64,000 nt of DNA from Xanthobacteraceae bacterium (lineage in GTDB: Bacteria > Pseudomonadota > Alphaproteobacteria > Rhizobiales > Xanthobacteraceae): assembly GCA_019750915.1 (NCBI GenBank), contig JAIENY010000005.1, forward strand, positions 1 through 64,000, read 5' to 3'. A program made the translations under genes and the position numbers. The notes under the pieces were generated by a model. That model did no database searches and had not been told where the DNA came from. It was given only the letters and a program-made list of their open reading frames with translations. Positions within the stretch are counted from its first letter, which is position 1. The number at the start of each line of letters is the position of its first letter. Of the stretch, positions 35,631 through 44,380 are shown one piece after another.

Positions 35631-38006
35631 TCAGGTATGTCCCAGGGCCCTCAAAATGCGCGCGGGCGTCATGGGAATTTGTAAAATGCTGGCATTGAAG
35701 GGCAGAAGCGCATCGTTCACCGCATTGAGTGCGGCAGCGGATGCGGCGGCGGTGCCGGCCTCGCCGCAACCCTTGGCGCCGAGTTCGGTGTCGCGTGTCG
35801 GGGTCTCGACATGCGAGATCCTGATATCCGGCATCTCGACCGCCATCGGCACAAGATAATCCGCCAGCGATCCGTTGGTAAGCTGGCCGTTGTCATCGTA
35901 CAGGCACTCTTCGAAGAACGCCGCGCCAAGACCTTGCACCACACCGCCGCGAACCTGCTCATCGACCAGCAACGGATTGATGATCCGGCCGCAATCCTCG
36001 ACCACCCAGTGATTGAGGATTTTCACAAAGCCGGTCTCGGCATCGAGCTCGATGTAACAACCCTGCATGCCGTTGGTGAACGCGAAGGGATAGCCCTGCG
36101 GCGCGTAATGATGCGCCACCGTCAGTTGCGCGCTGGTTTCCGGCGGCAACGTGTCTGAACGGAAATAAACAATGCGGGCCACTTCCGCGAGCGCGATGCG
36201 TTGCTGACCACTCTCGGCATCGACGATCTCGCCACTGCGGATATCAAGCCGCTCCGGTCTTTCCTGCAAAATGGCGGCCGCAACCGACAGGACATTGGCC
36301 TTCAGCTTCTTCGTACCCTGCAACGCCGTCTCGCCGCCGATGCCGGCACCGCGACAAGCCCAGGTCGCGCCGCCATGCGGCGTGATCTCGGTGTCGCCGG
36401 TGACGACCCTGACACGCTCGTGCTCGACGCCGAGCGTCTCGGCCACGATCTGCCCGATGATCGTCTCCGTCCCCTGTCCGATTTCCGTCACCGAGATCAG
36501 GCATTGCACATCGCCCGACGGCGTCACCTTGATGACCGCGCCATCCTGCGCGGAAATCCGCGCCCCGCCTACGCCGTAGAACGCCGGACTGGGATTGGTG
36601 ATCTCGACAAATGTCGCGATACCGATGCCGCGATGAATTCCCTTCTGAAGAAGGGATGACTGCTCGTCGCGCAGCGCCTCGTAGTTCATCATCTCCTTCA
36701 ACCGCGCGAGGCAGACCTCGTGCGATAGCGCCTCGAATTTATATCCGGCGGGTGACGCGCAGGGATAGGCGTGATCGGGTATGAGATTTTTCGCCCGCAT
36801 CGCGAACGGATCGAGCCCGACGCGCCGCGCCGCCATATCGACAAGCCGTTCGGTAACCGCGCAGGCGACAGGATGACCGACCGCGCGATACTGACTGGTT
36901 TGCACCTTGTTCTGGAACACGACGGACAGTTCGGCCCGATAATTCTCGAACCGGTACGGTGTCCCGATCAGCCGCACGACCTGATTACCCTCGACCACGC
37001 TGGTGCGTGGGAAGCTTGAGAAAGCGCCGACCGCCGTGACGTCATCCACGTCCATGCCCAAAATGGTGCCGTCATCGTCCAGCGCGAGCTTGGCGCGGAC
37101 TCGATGATCGCGGGCATGGATGTCGGACAGGAAGGATTCCAGGCGATCCGCCACGTATTTCACGGGACGGCCAAGCATCATGCTCAGCCCCACCACCGCC
37201 ATGTCCTCATGATAGACGTGCAGCTTCATGCCGAACGAGCCGCCAATGTCTGGGGCGATCACGCGTACGCTGGCTTCGGGTATGCCGAAGTGCCGCGAAT
37301 ACAAATCCTGAAACTGATAAGGCGTCTGCGTCGCATGATGCACCGTCAGCTGGCACTCGGCGGGATTGTAGTCGGCGACAATCGCACGCGGCTCCATCGT
37401 CACCGCGGTGTGCCGACCGAAATTGAATTCTCCCTCGACGACATGCTTCGCCGCTGAAAATACATCGTCGATACCGCCGGTATCGATCTTCGTATTGAAG
37501 CAGGTATTGCTGCCGATTTCCGGAGAGATGATCGCAGCTCCAGCCTCGCGCGCCGCATCGATATCGACCACCGGCGTGATTTCCTCGAACGAAATCACCA
37601 CCGCTTCTGCCGCATCCTCAGCCTGCGCGCGCGTTTCCGCGACCACCGCGACGACGGCGTGTCCCGCCCAGACCACCTTGCCAATCGGCAGAGGCCATTG
37701 TTCAGGCGACTTCATTCCCCTGAAGTGGTCCAGCGTTCCGACCCACGGCTTGCAGATCCGCATCATGTCTTCGCCGGTCGCGATCAGGTGTACGCCCGGC
37801 ATCGACCTCGCGTCGGCAACATCGATGGATACGATGCGCGCGTGCGCGTAAGGACTGCGCACGAAGGCCGCATGCAGCATACGGGGCAGTTCGAGATCGG
37901 TGACATAGCGCCCGCGTCCGGCGAGCAGACGCTTGGCATTCGGCCGCGCAACCGCGCGACCTATATAGGAATTCGGCTTGTCGATGGCGTGAAGCGGTGC
38001 GTTCAT
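35631..38006 (-). CDS. Molybdopterin-binding large subunit of a xanthine-oxidase-family hydroxylase (CoxL-like)
   Basis: 791 aa with the aldehyde oxidase/xanthine dehydrogenase a/b-hammerhead (residues about 20-140) and molybdopterin-binding domains: GGSFGMKLHVYHED near 255-268, GAGIGGETAL, and a C-terminal GCGEAGTAAA that supplies the catalytic glutamate. The active-site loop reads QYRAVGHP (372-379) instead of the AYRCSFR loop of true form I CO dehydrogenase, so the Cu-S-Mo cysteine is absent. It should hydroxylate an unknown substrate with water as oxygen donor. The ATG overlaps the small-subunit stop as ATGA. Confidence 0.93.
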   Translation of the reverse strand: MNAPLHAIDKPNSYIGRAVARPNAKRLLAGRGRYVTDLELPRMLHAAFVRSPYAHARIVSIDVADARSMPGVHLIATGEDMMRICKPWVGTLDHFRGMKSPEQWPLPIGKVVWAGHAVVAVVAETRAQAEDAAEAVVISFEEITPVVDIDAAREAGAAIISPEIGSNTCFNTKIDTGGIDDVFSAAKHVVEGEFNFGRHTAVTMEPRAIVADYNPAECQLTVHHATQTPYQFQDLYSRHFGIPEASVRVIAPDIGGSFGMKLHVYHEDMAVVGLSMMLGRPVKYVADRLESFLSDIHARDHRVRAKLALDDDGTILGMDVDDVTAVGAFSSFPRTSVVEGNQVVRLIGTPYRFENYRAELSVVFQNKVQTSQYRAVGHPVACAVTERLVDMAARRVGLDPFAMRAKNLIPDHAYPCASPAGYKFEALSHEVCLARLKEMMNYEALRDEQSSLLQKGIHRGIGIATFVEITNPSPAFYGVGGARISAQDGAVIKVTPSGDVQCLISVTEIGQGTETIIGQIVAETLGVEHERVRVVTGDTEITPHGGATWACRGAGIGGETALQGTKKLKANVLSVAAAILQERPERLDIRSGEIVDAESGQQRIALAEVARIVYFRSDTLPPETSAQLTVAHHYAPQGYPFAFTNGMQGCYIELDAETGFVKILNHWVVEDCGRIINPLLVDEQVRGGVVQGLGAAFFEECLYDDNGQLTNGSLADYLVPMAVEMPDIRISHVETPTRDTELGAKGCGEAGTAAASAAALNAVNDALLPFNASILQIPMTPARILRALGHT

Positions 38007-38515
38007 GCGCCTGCCTCCTTGTTCACGCGAGAATCCTGCCCGAGCGTGCGCTTTTGTGCCGCGGTTTCGATCGCATCCACGATCGCCTCATATCCCGTGC
38101 AACGGCAGTAATTGCCCGACAACGCGTCGCGAATCGCCTCGCGCGACGGACTCTGTTCGCTGGAAAGGAGATGATACGCCGTTACGAGAATGCCGGGCGT
38201 GCAGAAACCGCATTGAAGCGCGTTGCGCTGATGGAATGCCTGCTGGATGTCGGCGATGATGCCCCGGTCATTGAGTCCTTCGATGGTCTCGACCGCCGCG
38301 CCGTTGGCCTGAACCGCAAACATCAAACAGGAATGAACCGGCAATCCATCCAGCAAAACAAGACATGCGCCGCAGGCCCCCATCTCGCAGCCGAGATGGG
38401 TCCCGGTCAGTTGCAGATCATGGCGCAGAAAGTCAGCCAGCGTGTCGCGCGGCGCAACAAAGCGCTGCACCGTTTCGCCGTTGACCGTGAGCGCGACCGG
38501 CATCTTGTCGCTCAT
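38003..38515 (-). CDS. [2Fe-2S] small subunit of the hydroxylase (CoxS-like)
   Basis: A 170-aa iron-sulfur subunit. The plant-ferredoxin-type cluster uses Cys43, Cys48, Cys51 and Cys63 (CEMGACGAC), and the second, helical-domain cluster uses Cys102, Cys105, Cys137 and Cys139 (CGFCTPG, NYCRCTGY). All eight ligands are present. Electrons pass from molybdenum through these clusters to FAD in the medium subunit. Both ends overlap the neighbouring genes by 4 bases. Confidence 0.95.
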   Translation of the reverse strand: MSDKMPVALTVNGETVQRFVAPRDTLADFLRHDLQLTGTHLGCEMGACGACLVLLDGLPVHSCLMFAVQANGAAVETIEGLNDRGIIADIQQAFHQRNALQCGFCTPGILVTAYHLLSSEQSPSREAIRDALSGNYCRCTGYEAIVDAIETAAQKRTLGQDSRVNKEAGA

Positions 38516-39372
38516 GCCGCCCCCGTCACACGATAAAGCAAGCGACCCAGCAGAACGCGAGCCAGATGCATCCGCATCGATGCCGTGAGGTGCTTGTCGT
38601 CGGGAGGATCGAGGTCCTGCTCCAGCAACGCTTGTGCCTGCTGGATTACACCTCCATTCAGCTCATGACCCAGCATGGCCGCTTCTGCCGCGCGGGCACG
38701 AACAGGGGTCGGTCCGACCGAAAGAAAGACGATGCGCGTGTCGCTGACCTTGGCTCCGTTAAAGGCGGCGATCACGCCCGCACCGACGATCGCGTAGTCA
38801 CCGCGACGGCGCGACAACTCGTCAAAAGCCCAGCGCTGATTGGCTTTGACCACGGGCACACGCAGTGCCACCAGCAATTCGCCTGACTCGAGGGCGGTCT
38901 GGTATAGATCAACGAAGAATTCGTCGGCGGGAACGCGGCGCGTGCCCGAAGGACCTGCAATTTCCATCTCGGCGCCCAGCGCCAGCATTATTGCGGGGAA
39001 TTCGGATGCCGGATCCGCTAGCGCGACACTGCCCCCGAGCGTCCCCTTGTTGCGAATGGCGGGATGAGCGACGTAAGGCGCTGCCTCGCTCAAAAGCGGC
39101 GCATGCCTGCGGATCAGCGGATCGCTCAGGGTTTCGAAGTGCCGGGTCAGCGCGCCGATGCGCAGCCAATCGCCGTCGAGTGATATCCCTCGCATCGATT
39201 CAATATGGGAAATGTCGATCAAAACAGAGGGGGCCTGCAGACGCATCGCCAACGCAGGAACCAGGCTCTGGCCGCCCGCGATATAACTCGCGTCGTCACT
39301 CGCCGCCGTGAATGCGCCGAGTGCGTCAGCAACCGTCGTCGCCCGCACGTAATTGAACGCTCTGGCCTTCAA
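38512..39372 (-). CDS. FAD-binding medium subunit of the hydroxylase (CoxM-like), TTG start
   Basis: A 286-aa FAD-binding PCMH-type subunit. The flavin motifs are AGGQSLVPAL (near residue 32) and the second, TLGGSVALADP (near residue 112). The start is taken at TTG 39372: a strong GGGAGG site lies 6 bases upstream, and the product then begins MKARAFNYVRA, as in CoxM proteins. The longer frame to 39474 would run through both palindromic operator sites. It is the first gene of the operon. Confidence 0.92.
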   Translation of the reverse strand: MKARAFNYVRATTVADALGAFTAASDDASYIAGGQSLVPALAMRLQAPSVLIDISHIESMRGISLDGDWLRIGALTRHFETLSDPLIRRHAPLLSEAAPYVAHPAIRNKGTLGGSVALADPASEFPAIMLALGAEMEIAGPSGTRRVPADEFFVDLYQTALESGELLVALRVPVVKANQRWAFDELSRRRGDYAIVGAGVIAAFNGAKVSDTRIVFLSVGPTPVRARAAEAAMLGHELNGGVIQQAQALLEQDLDPPDDKHLTASMRMHLARVLLGRLLYRVTGAA

Positions 39373-39407
39373 ACGTAAACCTCCCTCGAGGTCGCCATCC
39401 AGATTTG

Positions 39408-39421
39408 TAACCATCTGGTAA
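39408..39421. promoter_or_regulatory. Operator-like palindrome 1
   Basis: TAACCA-TC-TGGTAA, five of six positions symmetric, 36 bases upstream of the coxM-like TTG. It resembles palindrome 2, whose start is 52 bases away, about five helical turns. It is probably a binding site of the adjacent TetR-family protein. Confidence 0.55.
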
Positions 39422-39459
39422 TTTATCCAACCATGCACCCCAACCCTCGTCAAGCGAAA

Positions 39460-39473
39460 TGACCATTTGGTCA
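39460..39473. promoter_or_regulatory. Operator-like palindrome 2
   Basis: TGACCA-TT-TGGTCA, perfectly symmetric 6+6 with a 2-base centre, 53 bases before the TetR-family ATG. Shares the ACCAT(C/T)TGGT core with palindrome 1. Confidence 0.6.
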
Positions 39474-39526
39474 CTTTATCATGTTGCGCTACCGTGACGC
39501 AGGATTGCGTGGATCACGGCGCGGCA

Positions 39527-40261
39527 ATGGCAAAACGAGCGGCAAAACCAGCGAAAAGAACGGTGCAAGGACCACGGCGACGCAACATGCCCGCTGCGGA
39601 GCGCGAGCAGTTCATTCTGAATCAGGCGATCCGGTTCTTTGCCGAGCGCGGTTTTGAGGGACAAACCCGCGAACTCGCCAAACGCATGGGATTGACCCAC
39701 GCCACCATTTACCGGCACTTCCCCAGCAAGGAAGCATTGGTCGAACGTGTTTACGAGCACATCTACCTGAGCCGATGGAATCCGGAATGGGGACCGCTGA
39801 TCCGCAATCGCTCCATCCCGCTCGATGCCAGGCTGTCGCAGTTCTATCTCGAATATGTCGAGCGGGTATTCGATTATAACTGGGTTCGGATTTTCGTCTC
39901 GTCAGGCCTGAAATCGTTCGACATCACCAAGCGCTATCTGGCGATCGTCAAACGTGAAATCATCGAGCCGGCTTGTCTTGAATTGCGTCACGATCTGCAC
40001 CTGCCCCCTGTTGAGGTCGTGCCGCTGTCGGAACGCGAAATCGAGACATTCTGGGGGTTGCACGGCCGGATCTTCTATATGGCCATTCGCCGCTTCGTTT
40101 ATTGCACGCCGACACCCTCTCACCTTGACGACATCGTGCGCGATTCGGTGACAAGTTTTCTCAGCGGCGCGAAGGAGCTGATGCCGAGAATCGTCGCGGA
40201 GAGTGGAAAAACGACTGCCTCCGCGAAGAGCGCCCTCGCCGCGCCTGTCGAAGCTCAGTAG
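39527..40261 (+). CDS. TetR-family transcriptional regulator
   Basis: A 244-aa regulator. After a basic Ala/Lys/Arg-rich N-terminus, the helix-turn-helix is QFILNQAIRFFAERGFEGQT...THATIYRHFPSKEALVERVY (about residues 26-70). The C-terminal domain should bind an effector. It is divergent from the coxM-like gene with two similar palindromes in the gap, so it most likely represses the hydroxylase/importer operon and itself. An in-frame TTG at 39467 is possible but lies within palindrome 2. The stop overlaps the convergent cupin gene by 7 bases. Confidence 0.87.
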   Translation: MAKRAAKPAKRTVQGPRRRNMPAAEREQFILNQAIRFFAERGFEGQTRELAKRMGLTHATIYRHFPSKEALVERVYEHIYLSRWNPEWGPLIRNRSIPLDARLSQFYLEYVERVFDYNWVRIFVSSGLKSFDITKRYLAIVKREIIEPACLELRHDLHLPPVEVVPLSEREIETFWGLHGRIFYMAIRRFVYCTPTPSHLDDIVRDSVTSFLSGAKELMPRIVAESGKTTASAKSALAAPVEAQ

Positions 40262-40686
40262 CCGCTGCCGGCATTGCGCGCCATGAAGGTGGCCGGCGTC
40301 CCATCTTTCGGATCGACAAAGATGATGTCGGTCGGCTCGCGCCGCGGCGTATCGATGGAGAGAAACACGACCGGATGTTCGTAGAGCTCAGGCATGGCGT
40401 GCACCGTTCCTTTCTCGAAGAACAGCAGCTGACCCGGCGCGAATTCAGCCTTGGTGGATTCATCCTTCATCCAGAAGGTGCCACGCCCCGAAAACACATA
40501 GAGGTATTCGTCGCACGTGGCGTGGTAATGCGCGGGCGTCGGCTTGTAGACGCGGAACACGCGTGAGCTCGCCTGATCCCGGTCGGTGAGATAAGTATCG
40601 ACAAGCAGCGTCTTGGCTGTCTCGGGCAACGCATCGGCGATTGACTTGATATCGAAGTGGCCGGTCGAAATGGATTGGTCTGTCAT
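40255..40686 (-). CDS. Cupin-domain protein
   Basis: A 143-aa single-domain cupin with metal ligands in HYHATCDEYLYVFSG (His, His, Glu) and GTVHAMPEL (His). It contains the usual cupin-2 barrel and no signal peptide, so it is cytoplasmic. An upstream in-frame start to 40788 is disfavoured because it would include the terminator at 40765-40796. It converges with the TetR-family gene. Its role is unknown; it may act on the same substrate as the hydroxylase operon. Confidence 0.75.
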   Translation of the reverse strand: MTDQSISTGHFDIKSIADALPETAKTLLVDTYLTDRDQASSRVFRVYKPTPAHYHATCDEYLYVFSGRGTFWMKDESTKAEFAPGQLLFFEKGTVHAMPELYEHPVVFLSIDTPRREPTDIIFVDPKDGTPATFMARNAGSGY

Positions 40687-40764
40687 GCGAATGTCCAGAA
40701 CGTGGATGGGTTTATCCCGGCTAGCAGGATTCAACGGCCCGCGATATTCGCCTTGATACCAATC

Positions 40765-40796
40765 AAAAAGCCGTGCGTTTTCGCGCACGGCTTTTC
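40765..40796 (-). terminator. Rho-independent terminator of the carboxylesterase gene
   Basis: AAAAGCCGTGCG/CGCACGGCTTTT arms around a short loop, 24 bases past the minus-strand carboxylesterase stop. Confidence 0.85.
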
Positions 40797-40819
40797 AGGA
40801 ATGACAATCCAGTTTTCGT

Positions 40820-42424
40820 TTAGACGTGCGGCCAGACGAACGGAATGGTGTCCCAGAAATCGCAATGCCCGTTGGTGGCAGACAATTTCATCTGCGGGTG
40901 GGTGCTGATTTCAAGAAAACCGTCATTCTTCGGAGAAACGGCCTGCCACGCGGGAGCGTCGCCGCCGTTCGGATTTCCGTTCTTGGCCATCCGCGCCCAG
41001 TAGCCGACCATGAAGCGCTGCACCATCAGATCCCTTTCGTCCGGCTTATACTTGCCCTGCCAGTTGAAAAGAAACGGATGCTCGGCGGTGTGCGCGGCAC
41101 CGACCGCCTTGAGCGCGGGATCGTTCTCCATCACGTGGTTAAAGAAATACCTGAAAACCGGCTGTTTCTGCGCTTTGGCGAAAGCCATCGCAACGCGATG
41201 GGTCTGGCAGGTGAACTCCGCGTCGGTCGTCACCTGAGCAAAAGCCGCGCGAGGCGTGGCATAGTTGCTCGCCGGATAAACCGCGAGAATCTTGTCGCGC
41301 GATTTTTGCCCGAACACGCGATCGATAGCCGATTCATAACTTGCCTGATCGGTAACCTTGCCGGCGGTGTCTGCCCACGCCACCGTTTCACCGGCGGTAT
41401 TGCCGACGATAACCGGAATCGCAGGCGCCCTCTTTTCGGCGATCGCCTTGATCGGCTGCTCCTTGAACAGAACGCCATCGAGGTTGGGACCATAGGTCCG
41501 CGGCAACACGGTAAATTTTCCGGGGATTGCGCCGACGACCTCCGCCGCGCTCTTGCCGCGCAAACACGCCGCAACGTCGCCGGCGGTATCGCATCCGAGC
41601 GCATGAACAAGGTTCTTGCCGGTATCGTTCTCGACATCCTGAAGGGTCGGAATTTCACATCCGGTCGGAACGGGACTTTCCATCGCAGCGCCGTCGATGA
41701 GACCGCGGGTCTTTGGCGAAGTGATCAGGGCACAGATATTTCCGCCGCCCGCAGACGAGCCGAACAGAAAAACACGGTCCGGATCGCCGCCAAACGCGGT
41801 GATGTTGCGATGAACCCATTTCAACATCGCGACCTGATCGAGGCTGCCGTAGTTGCCGGATATTTTTTCCGGACGCTCCGCATCGAGCGCGGGATGAGCA
41901 AGAAAGCCGAGTGCGTTCAGCCGAAGATTATATGTAACAACAACGACCCCCTCGGGGACGAGCTTCTCGCCGTTGTAAACCACACCCCCGAAGCCGGGCG
42001 AACCCGCGCCCGAGTATTGATGGTTCCCGCCCCCGGTCAGCCAGATCATCACCGGCAGCAGCCGCTTGGGCTTCTGCTCCGGCCGCCACACATTTATAAA
42101 GAGACAATCCTCGCTGCCCTCGACCTTGCCGTCGACAACCTGCGGGCACATCGCGCCATACTGGCTGCCGTCACGCACACCGTCCCAGTGAACGTCGGTG
42201 ATGGGCGGCTTCCACCGCAATGCTCCAACAGGGGCCTGTGCGTAGGGTATTCCCTTGAAGGCAAGTGTGCTGCCTTGCTTTGCGCCCTGAACTGCACCGC
42301 CATCGACGCACGCGATCATCGGCGAGTCAGCGTGACATTCGGTCTTCTTTGAAGGCGCGGCTGTTGCACCCAGCACTGGAAACATTCCAGCGCACACGGT
42401 AATGGCGAAAATTTTTCTTAACAT
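40820..42424 (-). CDS. Exported type-B carboxylesterase
   Basis: A 534-aa alpha/beta hydrolase with a signal peptide (cleavage near ATA-AP, residue 23). The carboxylesterase type-B opening FKGIPYAQAPVGALRW and the nucleophile motif FGSSAGGGN (GxSxG) are visible; a late AAHTAEHPF supplies the catalytic His. Paired cysteines (CHADSPMIAC; CEIPTLQDVENDTGKN-LVHALGC region) fit a periplasmic disulphide protein. GAGGATG lies 5 bases before the ATG. It is divergent from the ABC/amidase operon; a physiological ester is not known. Confidence 0.9.
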   Translation of the reverse strand: MLRKIFAITVCAGMFPVLGATAAPSKKTECHADSPMIACVDGGAVQGAKQGSTLAFKGIPYAQAPVGALRWKPPITDVHWDGVRDGSQYGAMCPQVVDGKVEGSEDCLFINVWRPEQKPKRLLPVMIWLTGGGNHQYSGAGSPGFGGVVYNGEKLVPEGVVVVTYNLRLNALGFLAHPALDAERPEKISGNYGSLDQVAMLKWVHRNITAFGGDPDRVFLFGSSAGGGNICALITSPKTRGLIDGAAMESPVPTGCEIPTLQDVENDTGKNLVHALGCDTAGDVAACLRGKSAAEVVGAIPGKFTVLPRTYGPNLDGVLFKEQPIKAIAEKRAPAIPVIVGNTAGETVAWADTAGKVTDQASYESAIDRVFGQKSRDKILAVYPASNYATPRAAFAQVTTDAEFTCQTHRVAMAFAKAQKQPVFRYFFNHVMENDPALKAVGAAHTAEHPFLFNWQGKYKPDERDLMVQRFMVGYWARMAKNGNPNGGDAPAWQAVSPKNDGFLEISTHPQMKLSATNGHCDFWDTIPFVWPHV

Positions 42425-42730
42425 CGAACATCCTCAAGAGCCGGCGGCTGCGGATATGCCACGGGGCCAAGGGTGAAGCACTGAATTTTTCGTGACGCAG
42501 CCATGCGGAATAAAACGCCCGTTCCGGTTTTTACGCATCTCGCGAACCAACGAGTCGCGCACTGCACGCGTTTGCAGCGCAACTGCTCGATCCCGCGCCG
42601 TATTTTTGAAGCGTTTGCCCAAAGACACGCCAATTCACCCTTCGGAACCGCGACCGCAAGCTAAAACATACGCAAATGCGGTCTCAACGGGATCGGTCAT
42701 TCTGGCATGCAAGTTGCGTGGGTGGGCATC
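42425..42730. other. Divergent promoter region, carboxylesterase / ABC importer
   Basis: About 300 bases with no supported gene. It holds the sigma-54-like element at 42703-42718 near the plus-strand end. The remainder shows no strong repeat or hairpin. Confidence 0.4.
42703..42718 (+). promoter_or_regulatory. Sigma-54-like promoter of the ABC importer operon
   Basis: TGGCATG-CAAG-TTGCG, close to the TGGCACG-N4-TTGCA consensus with GG and GC at exact spacing. A start of transcription is predicted near 42729, almost on the ATG at 42731, implying a leaderless or near-leaderless message. Confidence 0.45.
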
Positions 42731-43510
42731 ATGCAAACCAAACCTCAGTTGAATATCCGGAACGTCACAAAGTCCTTCCGGAACAAGGATGGCGAAGTCC
42801 GCGTCCTCGATGATTTGTCTTTCACAATCAACGAGAGCGACTTCGTCAGTATCATTGGCCCGAGCGGATGCGGGAAGACAACGATCTTCAACATCATCGC
42901 AGGTCTTCTCGAACCCGACGGCGGCACGATCCAGTTTCGTGGGCAGGAAGTCGACAGCCTGCGCGGCCGTGTTGGCTACATGATGCAGAAGGATCTGCTG
43001 TTTCCATGGCGCACGGTGCTGGGCAATGTGATGCTCGGCCTCGAGACCCGTGGAATGGATATGGAGAAAGCGCAGACCCGCGCACGGCTATATCTGCAGG
43101 AATTCGGGCTTTCAGGCTTCGAGAATGCCTATCCGAAAATGTTGTCAGGCGGTATGCGCCAGCGCGTGGCGTTGATCCGCACATTAATCATGGACCCGGA
43201 CATTTTGTTGCTCGACGAGCCGTTCTCCGCACTCGATTATCAAACCCGTCTCTATCTGGAAGGCGTACTGAAAGACGCCGTTGAAACGTACAAAAAGACC
43301 GTCATCCTCGTGACACATGACATCGACGAAGCCGTGGCACTGTCGAAGCGCGTCGTCGTCCTCAGCGGACGTCCCTCGCGCGTGAAACAGGTTCACAGTA
43401 TTGATATCGGAGCTCGTTCGCCGGTGGCGGCCCGTTCCGACTCGCGATTCTCCGGCTACTTCCACACCCTCTGCGCCGAACTTGATATTCAGACCGAGGC
43501 GAACACGTGA
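42731..43510 (+). CDS. ABC transporter ATPase, nitrate/sulfonate/taurine type
   Basis: A 259-aa SsuB/TauB-like ATPase with Walker A GPSGCGKTT, Q-loop MMQKDLLFPWRT, signature LSGGMRQRVALIRTL, Walker B ILLLDEPFSALD and the H-loop in THDIDEA. An in-frame ATG at 42707 lies inside the sigma-54-like element and is rejected. The stop overlaps the permease GTG as GTGA. It is the first gene of a four-gene unit with permease, binding protein and amidase. Confidence 0.93.
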   Translation: MQTKPQLNIRNVTKSFRNKDGEVRVLDDLSFTINESDFVSIIGPSGCGKTTIFNIIAGLLEPDGGTIQFRGQEVDSLRGRVGYMMQKDLLFPWRTVLGNVMLGLETRGMDMEKAQTRARLYLQEFGLSGFENAYPKMLSGGMRQRVALIRTLIMDPDILLLDEPFSALDYQTRLYLEGVLKDAVETYKKTVILVTHDIDEAVALSKRVVVLSGRPSRVKQVHSIDIGARSPVAARSDSRFSGYFHTLCAELDIQTEANT

Positions 43511-44358
43511 CCATTGCCATGTCCAACGATACGCCCCAGGCGAAAAAGAAGAAGCGCGCCCATCGCGTTGCCATGCTCGACACCACAATCGGGCGCACCC
43601 TCCTGCAAACCGCAGCCGTCGCCACGTTCTTCCTGCTCTGGGAGCTTGGAGTTCGCGCCGGATGGATTTCAGCCTTCCTCGTCGGCTCGCCGGCCGGGAT
43701 TTTTGCGTTGGCGTGGAAAATGACGCTCAGCGGCGAACTGCTGTCCGACACCTGGTACACGCTGTTCGAAGCGATGCTGGGCTTCATCATCGGAACGATC
43801 TTCGGATCGTTCATCGGTCTGGCGCTGTGGTATTCGAGTTTCGTCGCGCGGCTGGTCGAACCCTTCATCATCGCGATCAATTCAGTACCGAAGATCGCCT
43901 TTGCCCCGATCGTAATCCTGTGGTTCGGAACGGGCCTGTTCTCCAAGGTGATGCTGGCGGTTTCGCTGACCGCTATCGTCGCGCTTATCGCGGCATATCA
44001 GGCGGCGAAGGACGCAGATCACGATCTGCAGGCGTTGATGGTCTCGATGGGCGCCTCAAAGCACCAGATCTTCAACAAGGCCGTGGCTCCATCCACGCTT
44101 CCCGCCATCATCGCGACGTTCCGCATCAACATCGGTTTCGGTCTTGTCGGCGCCGTCGTCGGCGAATTCATTTCGTCGCAACGCGGCCTCGGCCATATGA
44201 TCTTCAACGCATCGAGCCTGTACGATCTCAACAGCGTTTGGGTCGGGCTGTTCGCGCTGATGATCCTCGGCTTTATTCTTTATTACGTCATCGATGCAAT
44301 CGAACGCGTGATGCTTCCGTGGAAACTCGCAAACGCAACCCAACAAGTCCGCGTCTAA
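43507..44358 (+). CDS. ABC transporter permease, nitrate/sulfonate/taurine type
   Basis: A 283-aa inner-membrane permease with about six helices and the EAA coupling loop ALMVSMGASKHQIFNKAVAP. It resembles SsuC/TauC/NrtB. A GTG at 43507 overlaps the ATPase stop; the ATG at 43519 is an alternative. It works with the neighbouring ATPase and binding protein. Confidence 0.93.
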   Translation: MTIAMSNDTPQAKKKKRAHRVAMLDTTIGRTLLQTAAVATFFLLWELGVRAGWISAFLVGSPAGIFALAWKMTLSGELLSDTWYTLFEAMLGFIIGTIFGSFIGLALWYSSFVARLVEPFIIAINSVPKIAFAPIVILWFGTGLFSKVMLAVSLTAIVALIAAYQAAKDADHDLQALMVSMGASKHQIFNKAVAPSTLPAIIATFRINIGFGLVGAVVGEFISSQRGLGHMIFNASSLYDLNSVWVGLFALMILGFILYYVIDAIERVMLPWKLANATQQVRV

Positions 44359-44380
44359 CCTAAGGTATGGAGTTTATATA

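Noticed and set aside
30512..39372. Assignment as aerobic CO dehydrogenase
   Set aside because: The large subunit lacks the cysteine-bearing AYRCSFR loop, and the coxD, coxE and coxF maturation genes are absent nearby.
40826..42352. 508-codon plus-strand frame opposite the carboxylesterase
   Set aside because: The minus-strand frame has a signal peptide, GxSxG motif and family length; this one has none of these.
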